DNA of 64,000 nt from NCBI RefSeq assembly GCF_016937655.1, contig NZ_JAFHKL010000013.1:1-64000 (forward strand), written 5' to 3'. The notes beneath the pieces were generated by a model. The model was not told the DNA's origin and searched no databases. It saw only the letters and a program-made list of their open reading frames with translations. Numbering within the stretch: position 1 is the stretch's first letter; each line of letters opens with the position of its first letter. Of the stretch, positions 46,528 to 56,204 are shown piece after piece. The translations under genes were made by a program, and so were the position numbers. This DNA comes from Chromobacterium alkanivorans (lineage in GTDB: Bacteria > Pseudomonadota > Gammaproteobacteria > Burkholderiales > Chromobacteriaceae).

Positions 46528-47199
46528 TCAGCGCAGCTTGCTGACTTCTTCGCTGTAGACGATGCGTTCCAGCGTCCAGCGCGCGCCGGCGTCGGCCTGC
46601 GCCGCCGGTTTCAGCTTGATGTAGTAGCTGACGCCGGGCTTGGGGTGAAAGCCGGCGATTTCGCCTTGCAGCGGCCGCCAGCTTTGCTCGGCGCGCTCGC
46701 GCACCTGCAGGCAGTCGCGCGCGGCTTCGCCGTTGTGGCAGGCCTGGCGCTCGGGCGCCACGTACAGGTATTGCAGCTTGGCCGGCTGCGCCGCCGGGTC
46801 GGCGTTGGGGGTCAAGCGCACGAAGCGGTATTCGGCGCGCTCCGACTTCAGCACCAGGTTCTGCGCCCGGCCGTCCGGCAGCACGCGGAAGGGGCTGGAG
46901 AGGAAGGCGACGAAGTGCTGTTCCATCTCCATCAGCGGCGCTTGGCAGGCCATGCGGGTGGTGGCCACCTGCGGCTTGCCTTGGGCGTCCACGGTGCGGA
47001 CGAAGCGGTTGCAGCCGGCGAAGCCGGTGATCTTGCCTGGCTGGAAGGCCACGGTGGGCGGCTGGCCCGCGGGCGCCGGCGCCACCATCCGCCATTCGGT
47101 TCCCTGCAGATTGGGCATGGCCAGCGCCGGCAGCGGCAAGGCCAGCGCGCCCAGCCACAGCGCCGTTAGGCGCCGGGCGGAGAAGCCAGTGTTTTGCAT
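46528..47199 (-). CDS. META/DUF4377 periplasmic protein
   Basis: A 223-residue exported paralogue of the lipoprotein beside it. ATG 47199 has GGAG 7 nt upstream (ATG 47205 sits only 1 nt from it). It has a cleavable signal peptide (LTALWLGALALPLPALA) but no lipobox, so it is soluble periplasmic. The META region has FAGCNRF near 70 and the DUF4377-like region CHNGEAARDCLQVRE near 160. An inverted repeat overlaps its promoter area (47216-47239). Separated from the lipoprotein gene by 64 bp, so either one operon or two. Confidence 0.8.
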   Translation of the reverse strand: MQNTGFSARRLTALWLGALALPLPALAMPNLQGTEWRMVAPAPAGQPPTVAFQPGKITGFAGCNRFVRTVDAQGKPQVATTRMACQAPLMEMEQHFVAFLSSPFRVLPDGRAQNLVLKSERAEYRFVRLTPNADPAAQPAKLQYLYVAPERQACHNGEAARDCLQVRERAEQSWRPLQGEIAGFHPKPGVSYYIKLKPAAQADAGARWTLERIVYSEEVSKLR

Positions 47200-47215
47200 T
47201 GCCATACTCCATGTA

Positions 47216-47239
47216 TAAACAAAAACTAATATTTGTTTA
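47216..47239. promoter_or_regulatory. Inverted repeat upstream of META gene
   Basis: TAAACAAA - 8 nt - TTTGTTTA, a perfect 8-bp dyad in an AT-rich patch 16 bp before the gene start. This is a plausible operator; the regulator is unknown. Confidence 0.5.
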
Positions 47240-47312
47240 CAATACACCGGGCAGCCGTCGCTTGTGAAGCGCGGCGCGGCGAAAAAGCGGACGGCGAAAT
47301 AGACGGAAACAA

Positions 47313-47346
47313 AAAACCGCCCAAGCTTAAAACATTGGGCGGTTTT
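47313..47346 (-). terminator. Terminator of the pnt operon
   Basis: AAAACCGCCCAA / TTGGGCGGTTTT (12-bp stem, 10-nt loop). Six T residues follow on the minus strand, 26 bp after the pntB stop. Confidence 0.85.
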
Positions 47347-47372
47347 GAAATGCGGTGGGCATGTCCGGCGTT

Positions 47373-48749
47373 TTACAGTTGCTCCACTCCCCTGAGCAGT
47401 TCCTCCACCACCTTCTTGGCGTCGCCGAACACCATCATGGTCTTGTCCATGTAGAACAGCTCGTTGTCCAGGCCGGCGTAGCCGGCGTTCATCGAGCGCT
47501 TGACCACGATCACGCTGCGCGATTTGTGGGCGTCCAGGATGGGCATGCCGTAGATCGGGCTGGTCTTGTCCTTCTGCGCGGCCGGATTGACCACGTCGTT
47601 GGCGCCTATCACCAGCACCACGTCGGTGTTGGAGAAGTCGGAGTTGATCTCCTCCATTTCCAGCACATGCTCGTAGGGCACCTCGGCCTCGGCCAGCAGC
47701 ACGTTCATATGGCCCGGCATCCGTCCCGCCACCGGGTGGATGGCGTAGCGCACGTTGACGCCTTTCTGGTGGAGGATTTCTGCGAACTCCTGCAGGGCGT
47801 GCTGGGCGCGCGACACCGCCAGGCCGTAGCCGGGGACGATGATCACGCTGTCGGCGTTGGCCATCAGGAAGGCGGCGTCCTCGGCGGAGCCGGACTTGTG
47901 GTTCTTGGGCCCGCCGTCGCCGGCGCCGCCGCCGGCGGCCGCTTCGGCGCCGAAGCCGCCCAGCAGCACCGCGACGATGGAGCGGTTCATCGCCTTGCAC
48001 ATGATGTAGGACAGAATCGCGCCGGAAGCGCCGACGCAGGCGCCGGCGATGATCAGCACCGGGTTGTTCAGCGTGAAGCCGATGCCGGCGGCCGCCCAGC
48101 CGGAGTAGGAGTTCAGCATGGACACCACCACCGGCATGTCGGCGCCGCCGATCGGGATGATCAGCGTCACCCCCAGCGCCAGCGCGATGGCCAGCATGGT
48201 CAGGAAGGCGGCCTGGCTGTCGCTGAGGAAGTAGACCACGCCGAAGCCGACCATGGCGACGGCCAGCAGCAGATTAAGCAGATGCTGGCCCTTGAAGTTC
48301 ACGGCCTTGGAGCCGAACTTGCCGGACAGCTTGCCGTAGGCGATCACCGAGGCGGTGAAGGTGATCGCGCCGATGAAGGCGCCGATGAACAGCTCCACCT
48401 TTTGCACCTGGGTGTGTTCCACGCCGCTGTGGAAGATGGCCGCCACCGCGATTAGCACCGCGGATAGACCCACCAGCGAGTGCATCGCCGCCACCAGTTC
48501 CGGCATGCCGGTCATCTGCACGGTCTTGGCCTTCCACGCGCCGATGGCGCCGCCGGCGACGATGGCGGACGCGATCAGCGCCAGCACCGGCTTGTCCATG
48601 ATCAGCAGCGTGGTGGCCACCGCGATGAGCATGCCTATCATGCCGTAGAGGTTGCCGCGCAGCGCGGAGGCCGGGCTGGACAAGCCCTTGAGCGCCAGAA
48701 TGAACAGCACCGCGGCCACGAGATAAAGAATTGCGGACAGGTTTTCCAT
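47373..48749 (-). CDS. pntB: NAD(P) transhydrogenase subunit beta
   Basis: A 458-residue beta subunit with about nine N-terminal membrane spans and a C-terminal NADP(H)-binding domain (GYGLAVSRAQHAL near 310, then IHPVAGRMPGHMNVLLAEA, and DVVLVIGANDVVNPAA near 385). It couples hydride transfer between NADH and NADP to proton movement. Last of three co-directional pnt genes; a good source of NADPH balance next to the Zwf-based pathway. Confidence 0.95.
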   Translation of the reverse strand: MENLSAILYLVAAVLFILALKGLSSPASALRGNLYGMIGMLIAVATTLLIMDKPVLALIASAIVAGGAIGAWKAKTVQMTGMPELVAAMHSLVGLSAVLIAVAAIFHSGVEHTQVQKVELFIGAFIGAITFTASVIAYGKLSGKFGSKAVNFKGQHLLNLLLAVAMVGFGVVYFLSDSQAAFLTMLAIALALGVTLIIPIGGADMPVVVSMLNSYSGWAAAGIGFTLNNPVLIIAGACVGASGAILSYIMCKAMNRSIVAVLLGGFGAEAAAGGGAGDGGPKNHKSGSAEDAAFLMANADSVIIVPGYGLAVSRAQHALQEFAEILHQKGVNVRYAIHPVAGRMPGHMNVLLAEAEVPYEHVLEMEEINSDFSNTDVVLVIGANDVVNPAAQKDKTSPIYGMPILDAHKSRSVIVVKRSMNAGYAGLDNELFYMDKTMMVFGDAKKVVEELLRGVEQL

Positions 48750-48758
48750 CTTGGTCCC

Positions 48759-49055
48759 TTATTTCTTCTTTTTCTTGAACATGTCCAGCATCCTCTGGGT
48801 GACCAGGAAGCCACCGAAGATATTGATGCTGGCGAGGAAGATGCCGATGGTGCCCAACACCGAGGTGAGGGTGATTTCGGAACCGTTGATGTCCACCACC
48901 TGCAGCATGGCGCCGACGATGATGATGCCGGAAATGGCGTTGGTCACCGCCATCAGCGGGGTGTGCAGCGCCGGGGTGACGTTCCAGACCACGTGGTAGC
49001 CGACGAAGACGGCCAGCACGAAGACGGTGAGGCTGGTGATGAAGGGATCTACCAT
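48759..49055 (-). CDS. pntAB: NAD(P) transhydrogenase alpha subunit, membrane part
   Basis: A 98-residue protein with three hydrophobic segments and a Lys-rich C-terminus (KKKKK). It corresponds to the membrane part of PntA, here a separate gene, as in many alpha-/beta-proteobacteria. Between pntAA and pntB with short gaps (10 and 9 bp). Confidence 0.93.
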   Translation of the reverse strand: MVDPFITSLTVFVLAVFVGYHVVWNVTPALHTPLMAVTNAISGIIIVGAMLQVVDINGSEITLTSVLGTIGIFLASINIFGGFLVTQRMLDMFKKKKK

Positions 49056-49065
49056 CTTGTTCTCC

Positions 49066-50187
49066 TTAATCGGCGGCGGGGAAACGAACCTGGCCGGCGT
49101 GGGTGACCAGCGTGGCGGACAGCAGTTCGTCTTCCAGGTTGAGGTTCAGGCCTTCCGGGGTCAGCAGCAGGCCGAGGAAGGTCAGCAGATTTCTGGCGTA
49201 CAGGCTGGAGGCGTCCGCCGCCAGCAGGCCGGGCAGATTGGTCTGGCCCACCACGGTGACGCCGTTGTCCAGGCGCACGGTCTCGCCGGGGCGGGTGTGC
49301 GCGCAGTTGCCGCCGGTTTCCGCCGCCAGGTCCACGATCACCGAGCCCGGCTTCATTTCCGCCACCACCTCGGCCGACAGCAGCTTGGGCGCCGGCTTGC
49401 CGGGGATCAGCGCGGTGGTGATCACGATGTCCGCCGCCTTGGCGTGCTTGGCCACCAGCTCGCCCTGACGCTGGCGGTAGCTCTCGGACATTTCCTTGGC
49501 GTAAACGCCGCTATTGGCCATTTTCTCTTCCTCGCTCATCGGCACCTCGATGAACTTGGCGCCCAGCGACTCCACCTGCTCCTTGGTGGCCGGCCGCACG
49601 TCGAAGGCCTCCACCACCGCGCCCAGGCGCTTGCCGGTGGCGATGGCCTGCAGGCCGGCCACGCCCACGCCCAGAATCAGCAGCCGCGCCGGCTTCACCG
49701 TGCCGGCGGCGGTCATCAGCATGGGCATGAAGCGCGGGTAGTGCTGGGTGGCCAGCAGCACCGCGCGGTAGCCGGCGATGTTGTTCTGGCTGGAGAGCAC
49801 GTCCATGCTCTGCGCGCGGGTGCTGCGCGGCAGCAGTTCCAGCGCGAAAGCGGATACGCGCTTGGCGGCCAGCGCCGGCAGGCTGTGGTTGTGGTAGGGG
49901 TTGAGCTGGCCTATCAGCGTGGCGCCGTCCTTCAGCGCGGCGATGCCGTCCTCGTCCAGCGGGCGCACCGTCAGCACGATGTCGGCCTGGGCCAGCGCCG
50001 CGGAGCGGTCCGCCGCGATGGAGGCTCCGGCTTCCTGATACGCCGCGTCCGGCTGCGCGGCCGCGAGGCCGGCGCCGCTTTCCACCGTGACGGCGTGGCC
50101 GCCGGCGACGAGCTTCTTCACCGTGTCCGGCGTAGCGGCCACGCGGTGTTCACCGGCCAGCCTCTCGGCTGGGATAGCGATATGCAT
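49066..50187 (-). CDS. pntAA: NAD(P) transhydrogenase alpha subunit, NAD-binding part
   Basis: A 373-residue soluble NAD(H)-binding subunit. Motifs: [22 protein letters not shown] at the N-terminus, the [26 protein letters not shown] dinucleotide site near 170, and [10 protein letters not shown] with the redox-loop neighbourhood near 270. The operon order is pntAA-pntAB-pntB. The 457 bp upstream (50188-50644) hold the likely promoter; I see no other gene there. Confidence 0.95.
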   Translation of the reverse strand: MHIAIPAERLAGEHRVAATPDTVKKLVAGGHAVTVESGAGLAAAQPDAAYQEAGASIAADRSAALAQADIVLTVRPLDEDGIAALKDGATLIGQLNPYHNHSLPALAAKRVSAFALELLPRSTRAQSMDVLSSQNNIAGYRAVLLATQHYPRFMPMLMTAAGTVKPARLLILGVGVAGLQAIATGKRLGAVVEAFDVRPATKEQVESLGAKFIEVPMSEEEKMANSGVYAKEMSESYRQRQGELVAKHAKAADIVITTALIPGKPAPKLLSAEVVAEMKPGSVIVDLAAETGGNCAHTRPGETVRLDNGVTVVGQTNLPGLLAADASSLYARNLLTFLGLLLTPEGLNLNLEDELLSATLVTHAGQVRFPAAD

Positions 50188-50644
50188 GGTCTTCCTTTCC
50201 TGCGATTAGATAACAAAGATTCCAGATAGCGAACGCCCGTGCGTGGCTGAATCGAACGAGCGTTTGAATTCAATTAAAGGCATGCGGGATTTTCCCGCGC
50301 AACACTTATATTGCCGACCGTATACCGTCGGACAATTTCGACGGTGAAAGGGCCGGATGCTAGCAAAACCCTACAGCAGCGATGTGACGTGAATCAGACA
50401 GAGGCCAGTCAACGGCTGTTGGAGCGGAATTGCGGAAGAAAGACGGCGAAGCGGCCGTGGGCGGGCAGGCGGAACAAGGCGCGGAGGCGGATGAGGCCGG
50501 TCGACGCGCATATGCTGCCGGCAAGGCTTATGCACGACACTAGCGTTGACGGCGCGGCTTGTAAAGCTGCGCCATGCGCCAGTTGCCAGTCCGGGAGCGC
50601 GGCCGCGCCGGGCGGCTTGGGCTGTTGCGCGCGCGCGACGGCGG
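50188..50644. other. Intergenic region upstream of pntAA
   Basis: 457 bp between the divergent pntAA start and the end of the periplasmic binding protein gene. Open frames here show no ribosome site and no recognisable domain, and their composition is Arg/Ala-rich as expected of non-coding DNA. Nothing else is supported. Confidence 0.4.
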
Positions 50645-51388
50645 CTAGGAGAGGGGCTTCTGGGATTCGGCCAGCAGGCGCGCCACGGTGCCGTCCTGCA
50701 GCATGGAGCGCATCGCCAGCGCGATGCGGCGTTTGTGCGGGGAGCGCGGGGACAGGCCGATGCGGCGCGGCTCCGGCGAATACAGCAGCAGCGGCGCGCG
50801 CCTCACGTAGCGGCGGAATTCGGCGTCGGCGGCCAGCTCGGCGGTTTGGCGCTCGTCGGCGATCAGGGCGTCGATGCGGCCGGCCTTGAGCTTGCGGAAG
50901 TTGGAGTCCAGCGACGGGGCCGGCTCGCGCCGCAGGCGCAGGTCGCCGTCGAACTCGTCCTGATAACGCACGCCCTCCACCACGCCGATCAGAAAGGGAT
51001 AGAGCTGGCGGTAGCTGCGCAGCGGCCGCGGGTCGTCGGCGCGCTGATACAGCGCCAGCCGGCTGCCGCTGGCGAAGGCGGGTTCGATGAAGTCGATGAA
51101 TTCGCGGCGGGCGGCGGTGTTCTTCACGCCTATCACCACGTCGGCCTTGCCCTGGCGCATGTATTGCAGACAGCGCGCCAGCGGGCAGGGCAGGAAGACC
51201 AGCCGCAGCTTGGCGCGCCTGGCCATCTCGCGCATCAGCTCGGTGTACGGGCCTTGCGGCGCGCCGCGCGCGTCCATGGTTTTCCAGGGCGGGAACAGAT
51301 TGTAGGCGAAGACCAGCGGCGGCTCCGCCGCCGCGCGCTGCATGCCGGCCATCAGGCAGACCAGAGCCAAAAGGGACTTGAGTTTCAC
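50645..51388 (-). CDS. Periplasmic amino-acid-type binding protein
   Basis: A 247-residue family-3 solute-binding-like protein (SBP_bac_3). The start is taken as GTG 51388; no ATG is suitable. It has a signal peptide (LLALVCLMAGMQRAAA), the early FAYNLFPPW segment, the ADVVIGVKN motif near 85, and I-D-F-I-E-P-A-F near 98. It has no permease or ATPase neighbour, so it may serve an unlinked transporter or a sensor. Confidence 0.75.
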   Translation of the reverse strand: MKLKSLLALVCLMAGMQRAAAEPPLVFAYNLFPPWKTMDARGAPQGPYTELMREMARRAKLRLVFLPCPLARCLQYMRQGKADVVIGVKNTAARREFIDFIEPAFASGSRLALYQRADDPRPLRSYRQLYPFLIGVVEGVRYQDEFDGDLRLRREPAPSLDSNFRKLKAGRIDALIADERQTAELAADAEFRRYVRRAPLLLYSPEPRRIGLSPRSPHKRRIALAMRSMLQDGTVARLLAESQKPLS

Positions 51389-51662
51389 AATGATGAACAG
51401 GTGCGAACGGGCGTCGGCGGCCCCGCGCTGCCGACTGCGGCCAGTGGGTCATTATCGGATGGCCGGGCGCGGCGCGGGCGGAAAAATTCACCGTTCCGAA
51501 AAAAACCATGGAAACAATATGGTATTGGAAATGTCCGCATCGGCAACCTGTCCCATTGGCTGGCGCGGCGCGGATCGGCGTGGATGGCCGCGCGTCGGCT
51601 TGCCGTTTGCAGTGAATGAACGGTAGGCTGTTGATTGTAAACATATTTAACGAAGGCGCGCC

Positions 51663-51695
51663 ATGGATTTGATCATCGCCGCGGACGAGGGCTGA
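51663..51695 (+). CDS. Possible 10-residue leader peptide of cdhR
   Basis: ATG 51663 preceded by GAAGG at 6-nt spacing, encoding MDLIIAADEG, stopping 2 bp before the cdhR ATG. The tight spacing would allow translational coupling. It is very short, so it could be chance. Confidence 0.3.
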   Translation: MDLIIAADEG

Positions 51696-51697
51696 GC

Positions 51698-52633
51698 ATG
51701 CGGGACTTCAGCTTTGTGTTGCTGCCCGAGTTTTCCATGCTGGGTTTGCTGGCGGCCACCGAGCCCTTGCGCGTGGCCAACCGCTTCCGCGACGGCGCCT
51801 ATCGCTGGCGGCTGTTGAGCGCCGACGGCCGGCCGGTTGTCGCCAGCAACGGCATGTCCGTGGCGGCGCACGGCGCCTGGGACGAGGCGGAGGCGGCCGA
51901 CGCGGTGCTGGTGGCGGCCGGTTTCCATCCGCTGCGCCACGGCGGCGCCGGCCTGCTGGCCTGGCTGCGCGGCCAGGACGCCGCCGGCCGCGTGCTGGGC
52001 GGCATCGACACCGGCTGTTTCCTCCTGGCCGAGGCCGGGCTGTTCCGGCAGCAGCGGCTGACCCTGCACTGGGAGGCGCTGCCGGCGTTCCGCGAGCGTT
52101 ATCCGCTGCTCAACGCCACCCAGGAGCTTTACGAACTGGGGCCGCGGCGCATCAGTTCCGCCGGCGGCACCGCCTCCATCGACATGATGCTGGCCTTGAT
52201 GGCGCGCAGCCATGGCCATGAGCTGGCGGTGCAGGTATCGGAACAGTTCGTGCTGGGGCGCATCCGCGCCCAGAGCGATCATCAGCGGCTGGAGCTGGGC
52301 GCGCGTTACGGCGTGCACAGCCGCAAGCTGATCCAGGCCCTGAGCCTGATGGAAAACCATATGGACGCGCCGCTGGACAGCGCGGCCTTGGCGGCCGGGG
52401 CGGGGGTGACGGCGCGTCAGCTGCAACGTTTGTTCCGCGCGCAGTTGGGCGCGGCGCCCAATGTCTTTTACCTGGGGCTGCGTCTGGAACACGGGCGGCG
52501 CTTGCTGTGCCAGAGCGGGCTCAACGTCACCCAGGTCAGTGCGGCTTGCGGCTTCGAGTCCGCCAGTTATTTCGCGCGCGCTTACCGCCGCCGCTTTGGC
52601 TGCGCGCCGGGAGCGGAGCGGCGCGAAGGGTGA
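51698..52633 (+). CDS. cdhR: CdhR-type carnitine regulator (GlxA/AraC family)
   Basis: A 311-residue AraC-family activator with an N-terminal DJ-1/PfpI-like (GATase-1) sensor domain (FSFVLLPEFSMLGLLAATEPLR start; VLGGIDTGCFLLAEAG near 103) and a C-terminal AraC HTH pair (LAAGAGVTARQLQRLFRAQLG; VTQVSAACGFESASYFARAYRRRFG). The same architecture and position as CdhR, the activator of carnitine catabolism in Pseudomonas. It converges on the cdhB gene; the two stop codons lie in the arms of a short hairpin (52631-52663), a likely shared terminator. Confidence 0.85.
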   Translation: MRDFSFVLLPEFSMLGLLAATEPLRVANRFRDGAYRWRLLSADGRPVVASNGMSVAAHGAWDEAEAADAVLVAAGFHPLRHGGAGLLAWLRGQDAAGRVLGGIDTGCFLLAEAGLFRQQRLTLHWEALPAFRERYPLLNATQELYELGPRRISSAGGTASIDMMLALMARSHGHELAVQVSEQFVLGRIRAQSDHQRLELGARYGVHSRKLIQALSLMENHMDAPLDSAALAAGAGVTARQLQRLFRAQLGAAPNVFYLGLRLEHGRRLLCQSGLNVTQVSAACGFESASYFARAYRRRFGCAPGAERREG

Positions 52634-52660
52634 GCGGCGGCGAGACGCGAAGAGAGCCGC

Positions 52661-53131
52661 TCAAGTCATCTCGATGCGGCGGCCGCAGTCCTCGGGCCAG
52701 GGCAGGCCGGCTTGCTGGCGCGTCAGCGCGTCCAGGCTTTGCCGCACCGGCGCGGAGAACGGCGCGCTCCGGCCCTGGCGGCCGTCCACATTGAGCAGCA
52801 TCAGTTCACAGCTGGCCGCGGCGTCGGCCTCCTCGTCGCGATGCAGGCTGAGATGGAGCCGCAAGCGCTTGGCGTCGTGGGCCAGCAACTGTCCGTCCAC
52901 CCGCAAGGCGGTCTGCTGGCGGATTTCGCGCAGATAGCGCAGATGAGCTTCCACCGTGTACAGGGTGTGGCCGCTGCGCTCGCGCGCCGCGGCGTCCATG
53001 CCGATGCGCTCCATCAGCGCGTCCACGGCGTGGCTGAACACCAGCAGGTAATAGGCGTCGCGCACATGGCCGTTGTAGTCCAGCCAGTCCGGCCGCGTCG
53101 TCGCGCGGTACAGGGCGAGGCGCTTACTCAT
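52661..53131 (-). CDS. cdhB: Thioesterase of carnitine pathway (CdhB)
   Basis: A 156-residue hotdog-fold thioesterase. ATG 53131 overlaps the cdhA stop as ATGAGTAA; ATG 53146 is possible. The fold motif [13 protein letters not shown] (near residue 16) contains the catalytic Asp. In Pseudomonas the equivalent enzyme is a betainyl-CoA thioesterase, releasing glycine betaine. Last gene of the caiX-cdhC-cdhA-cdhB operon. Confidence 0.85.
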   Translation of the reverse strand: MSKRLALYRATTRPDWLDYNGHVRDAYYLLVFSHAVDALMERIGMDAAARERSGHTLYTVEAHLRYLREIRQQTALRVDGQLLAHDAKRLRLHLSLHRDEEADAAASCELMLLNVDGRQGRSAPFSAPVRQSLDALTRQQAGLPWPEDCGRRIEMT

Positions 53132-54086
53132 GAGCTTGCAGGCCATGTTTGCGTTTGGCGGCCGCCACCGCTTCCATGACGCCGATCAGGCAGTCGTCGC
53201 GATAACGTTCCAGTTCCGCGATCGAACGTTGGCCAAGCTGGCGCGCGCAACCGTCCACCACCTGGTCGATCAGCGCCTCGCTCAGTTCGGGCGCCGGTAG
53301 CCGGGTCCAGGGCAGTTGCAGAGCCGGGCCGAACTGCTTCAGGAAATGGCGCATGCCGGCTTCGCCGCCGGCCAGGGTGTAAGTCTGGAAGGTGCCCATG
53401 AAGGCCCAGCGCAGGCCGGCGCCGAAGCGGATGGCGTCGTCGATTTCGCCGGTGGTGGCCACGCCGTCGTTGACCAGATGCAAGGCCTCCCGCCACAGGG
53501 CTTCCAACAGCCGGTCGGCGATGAAGCCGGGCACCTCGCGGCGCACGCGCAGCGGCCGCATGCCGAGTGCCGCGTAAATGCGCTGGGCGGCGTCCAGCGC
53601 CTGCGGCGCGGTATCGCGTCCGCCCAGCACCTCGACCAGCGGCAGCAGATAGACCGGGTTGAAGGGGTGGCCCACCACGCAGCGCTGCGGATGGCGGACG
53701 TCCTGATAGAACTCCGAGGGCAGCAGACCCGAGGTGGAGGAGGCGATGATGACCGTTTCCGCGGCGGCCGCGTCGATGCGGTGGTGCAGTTCCCGCTTCA
53801 GCGCCAGCGTTTCCGGCGCGCTTTCCTGGATGAAATCGGCGGCGGCGCAATCCTCCAGCCGCGCGACGAAGTTCAGCCGCTCGGGGGACGCGCCGGCGGA
53901 CAGGCCGCGGCGTTCCAGCGCCGGCCAGGCGCGCTCCACTTGGGCGCGCAGCCGGGTTTCGGCCTGCGGCGCCGGGTCCCAGGCCAGCACGTCGCAGCCG
54001 GCCGCCAGCGCGCGGCAGGCCCAGCCGCCGCCGATGACGCCGGCGCCCAGCACGCCGAAGGTGGCGATGTCGGTACGGTAAGCCAT
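53124..54086 (-). CDS. cdhA: L-carnitine dehydrogenase (CdhA)
   Basis: A 320-residue 3-hydroxyacyl-CoA dehydrogenase-type enzyme oxidising L-carnitine to 3-dehydrocarnitine with NAD. ATG 54086 has AAGGAG 6 nt upstream. The NAD site is [13 protein letters not shown] near residue 11; the catalytic His lies in [13 protein letters not shown] near 140. It carries only the dehydrogenase, without the fused thioesterase domain found in some species. Confidence 0.88.
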   Translation of the reverse strand: MAYRTDIATFGVLGAGVIGGGWACRALAAGCDVLAWDPAPQAETRLRAQVERAWPALERRGLSAGASPERLNFVARLEDCAAADFIQESAPETLALKRELHHRIDAAAAETVIIASSTSGLLPSEFYQDVRHPQRCVVGHPFNPVYLLPLVEVLGGRDTAPQALDAAQRIYAALGMRPLRVRREVPGFIADRLLEALWREALHLVNDGVATTGEIDDAIRFGAGLRWAFMGTFQTYTLAGGEAGMRHFLKQFGPALQLPWTRLPAPELSEALIDQVVDGCARQLGQRSIAELERYRDDCLIGVMEAVAAAKRKHGLQAHE

Positions 54087-54087
54087 C

Positions 54088-54990
54088 TCAATCTCCTTTT
54101 CCGCCGCGCGGCGGCAAGCCCAGCGTGATCCGGCCTTCCGCCGGCGTCAGCACCCGAGCGCCCATCAGCTCCAGCAGCCGCCGCGCCTGGTCCACCAGCG
54201 CGCCGTTGCTGGCGTACACGCCTTTGGCCAGGTACAGATTGTCTTCCAGCCCCACCCGGACATGGCCGCCCAGCAGCGCCGCCTGCGCCACCATGGGCAT
54301 TTGCAGCCGGCCGATGCCGAAAGCCGCCCACTGCGCGCCCGGCGGCAGGCTGTCCACCATGGCCTTCATCGTGGTGGTGTCGGCCGGCGCGCCCCAGGGA
54401 ATGCCCAGGCACAGCTGGAACAGCGGCGGCGAGTCCAGCAGCCCTTCGCTCAGCAGCTGTTTGGCGAAGCGCAGATGGCCGGTGTCGAAGACTTCCAGTT
54501 CCGGCTTGACCCCCAGTTGCTGGATGCGCTGCGCGCCGTCGCGTAGCTGCCCGGGAGTGGCGACGTAGATGAAGTCGCCGTCGCCGAAATTGAGGGTGCC
54601 GCAGTCCAGGGTGCAGATTTCCGGGCGCAGCTCCTCCACGTGCAGCAGGCGCTCCAGGCCGCCGACCAGATCGGTGCCCGGCCCCAGCGGCAGTGGTCGC
54701 TCGCCGGGGCCGAACTCCACGTCGCCGCCCATGCCGGCGGTCAGGTTGAGAATCATGTCCACGCCGGATGCGCGGATGCGCTCCACCAGCTCGCGGTACA
54801 GCGCCGGGTCGCGGCTGCCCTTGCCGGTGAGCGGGTCGCGCACATGGCAGTGCACCACGGTGGCGCCGGCGCGCGCCGCCTCCACCGCGGCGGCGGCGAT
54901 CTGCCTGGGCGTGACCGGTATCGCTGGATGCTTGCCCACGGTGTCGCCGGCGCCGGTGACCGCGCAACTCAGTACGATGTCCTGGTTCAT
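54088..54990 (-). CDS. cdhC: Dehydrocarnitine cleavage enzyme (CdhC, BKACE family)
   Basis: A 300-residue beta-keto acid cleavage enzyme. Zn-binding HCHVRD near residue 48 and DCGTLNFG near 129 are intact, along with the G-I-P-W-G-A loop. It is expected to transfer acetyl-CoA to 3-dehydrocarnitine, giving acetoacetate and betainyl-CoA. ATG 54990 has GGGAG 6 nt upstream; it begins 4 bp inside the end of caiX. Confidence 0.88.
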   Translation of the reverse strand: MNQDIVLSCAVTGAGDTVGKHPAIPVTPRQIAAAAVEAARAGATVVHCHVRDPLTGKGSRDPALYRELVERIRASGVDMILNLTAGMGGDVEFGPGERPLPLGPGTDLVGGLERLLHVEELRPEICTLDCGTLNFGDGDFIYVATPGQLRDGAQRIQQLGVKPELEVFDTGHLRFAKQLLSEGLLDSPPLFQLCLGIPWGAPADTTTMKAMVDSLPPGAQWAAFGIGRLQMPMVAQAALLGGHVRVGLEDNLYLAKGVYASNGALVDQARRLLELMGARVLTPAEGRITLGLPPRGGKGD

Positions 54991-55940
54991 GCGCCGCTCC
55001 CGCTCTGGCCCAGATGGGCCTTGACCGCGGGCAGGCCGGGTTTGCCGTCAAAGGTGGCGACGCCGTCCAGCCAGCGCGCCAGCGGCTGGGGGTTGGCTTG
55101 CAGCCATTGGCGCGCGGCGCGCGCGGGCGGGACCCGTTTGAGGATGGCGTTCATCACCTGGTTTTCCATGTCCAGGCTGAAGCGGAGCTGGCCGATCAGC
55201 CGCCCGGCGTTGGGGCAGCGTTGCATGAAACCGTTGGCCACCACGGTATAGACCTTGGAGCCTCCGTATTCGGCGCCGAAGACTTTGTCGCCGCCGTCCA
55301 GATAGCTCAGCCGCATCAGATAGTTCATCGGATGGGGCTCCCAGGCCAGGAACACCGCCATGCGCTTTTGCCGTATCGCCCGGGACACCGCGGCCAGCAT
55401 GCCGCTCTCGCTGGATTCCACCAGGGTGAAGCCTTGCAGGCCGAAATCGTTGTTGGCGATCATCCGCTTGATGATGGCGTTGCCCTGGCTGCCGGATTCG
55501 ATGCCGTAGATCTTGCCGTCCAGCTGTTCGCGAAAGCGCGCGATGTCGGCGAAGGTGCGCAGGCCCTGCTCCGCAACCTGGCTGGGCACCGCCAGCGTGT
55601 ATTTGGCGCCGATCAGATTGGGTTCCGGCAGCACTTGCAGTGCCTTGGCCTGTAGAAAGGGCGTGATGGCCGGCGTTTGCGACGGCACCCAGTAGCCGAG
55701 ATACACGTCGATCTGCTGGTTTTTGAGCCCGGTGAAGGCGATGGGCTCCGAGGCGAGCTGGGTGCTGGGCTGGTAGCCCAGACCTTGCAGCACGGCGGTG
55801 GCCAGGCCGGTGGTGGCCGCGATATCGGTCCAGCCGATGTCGGCGAAGCGGATCTTGCGACAGCTCTCCGGCTCCGCGGCCCAGGTCTGGGTGGCTAGCG
55901 CGCCGCAAAGCAGCGCCAGCCAGGGAATGGCAGGTTTCAT
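54987..55940 (-). CDS. caiX: Carnitine-type ABC substrate-binding protein (CaiX)
   Basis: A 317-residue periplasmic binding protein (OpuAC/CaiX family) with a signal peptide ([16 protein letters not shown]). Typical segments are [26 protein letters not shown] and [14 protein letters not shown], which bear the aromatic residues that bind trimethylammonium groups. In Pseudomonas, CaiX shares the CbcWV permease and ATPase with choline and betaine; no permease lies near here, so the same sharing is likely. Confidence 0.88.
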   Translation of the reverse strand: MKPAIPWLALLCGALATQTWAAEPESCRKIRFADIGWTDIAATTGLATAVLQGLGYQPSTQLASEPIAFTGLKNQQIDVYLGYWVPSQTPAITPFLQAKALQVLPEPNLIGAKYTLAVPSQVAEQGLRTFADIARFREQLDGKIYGIESGSQGNAIIKRMIANNDFGLQGFTLVESSESGMLAAVSRAIRQKRMAVFLAWEPHPMNYLMRLSYLDGGDKVFGAEYGGSKVYTVVANGFMQRCPNAGRLIGQLRFSLDMENQVMNAILKRVPPARAARQWLQANPQPLARWLDGVATFDGKPGLPAVKAHLGQSGSGA

Positions 55941-56153
55941 GTCCGACTCTCCCGCAAGCGGCCGTCGCCGACGGACAGCGTCGGGCCGCTAGGTTGGAAA
56001 GCATGGCCGTGACCATGTTGACGCCGCGGACTCAGAGGGAGCCGGAGCGCAAGGATCAATCTAGGCGCGAGGCGTAGAGAGTTAGCGCACGGGAGCGACC
56101 AATGCCGTCACCAGGGCGACCGGGACGCGTTCAAGGTGGCGGCGGCGACTTTG

Positions 56154-56189
56154 GCGGGCCGGCCTCGACGAAGGACGAGGCCGGCCCGC
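56154..56189 (-). terminator. M60 peptidase gene terminator
   Basis: A 14-bp stem GCGGGCCGGCCTCG (56154-56167) / CGAGGCCGGCCCGC (56176-56189), 15 bp after the stop codon; the T-tract is weak. Confidence 0.6.
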
Positions 56190-56204
56190 TTGCGGGAGCC
56201 GCGT

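Noticed and set aside
50311-50889. A 192-residue reading frame on the + strand upstream of pntAA
   Set aside because: Arg/Ala-rich shadow-like sequence overlapping the binding-protein gene on the other strand, with no start signal.
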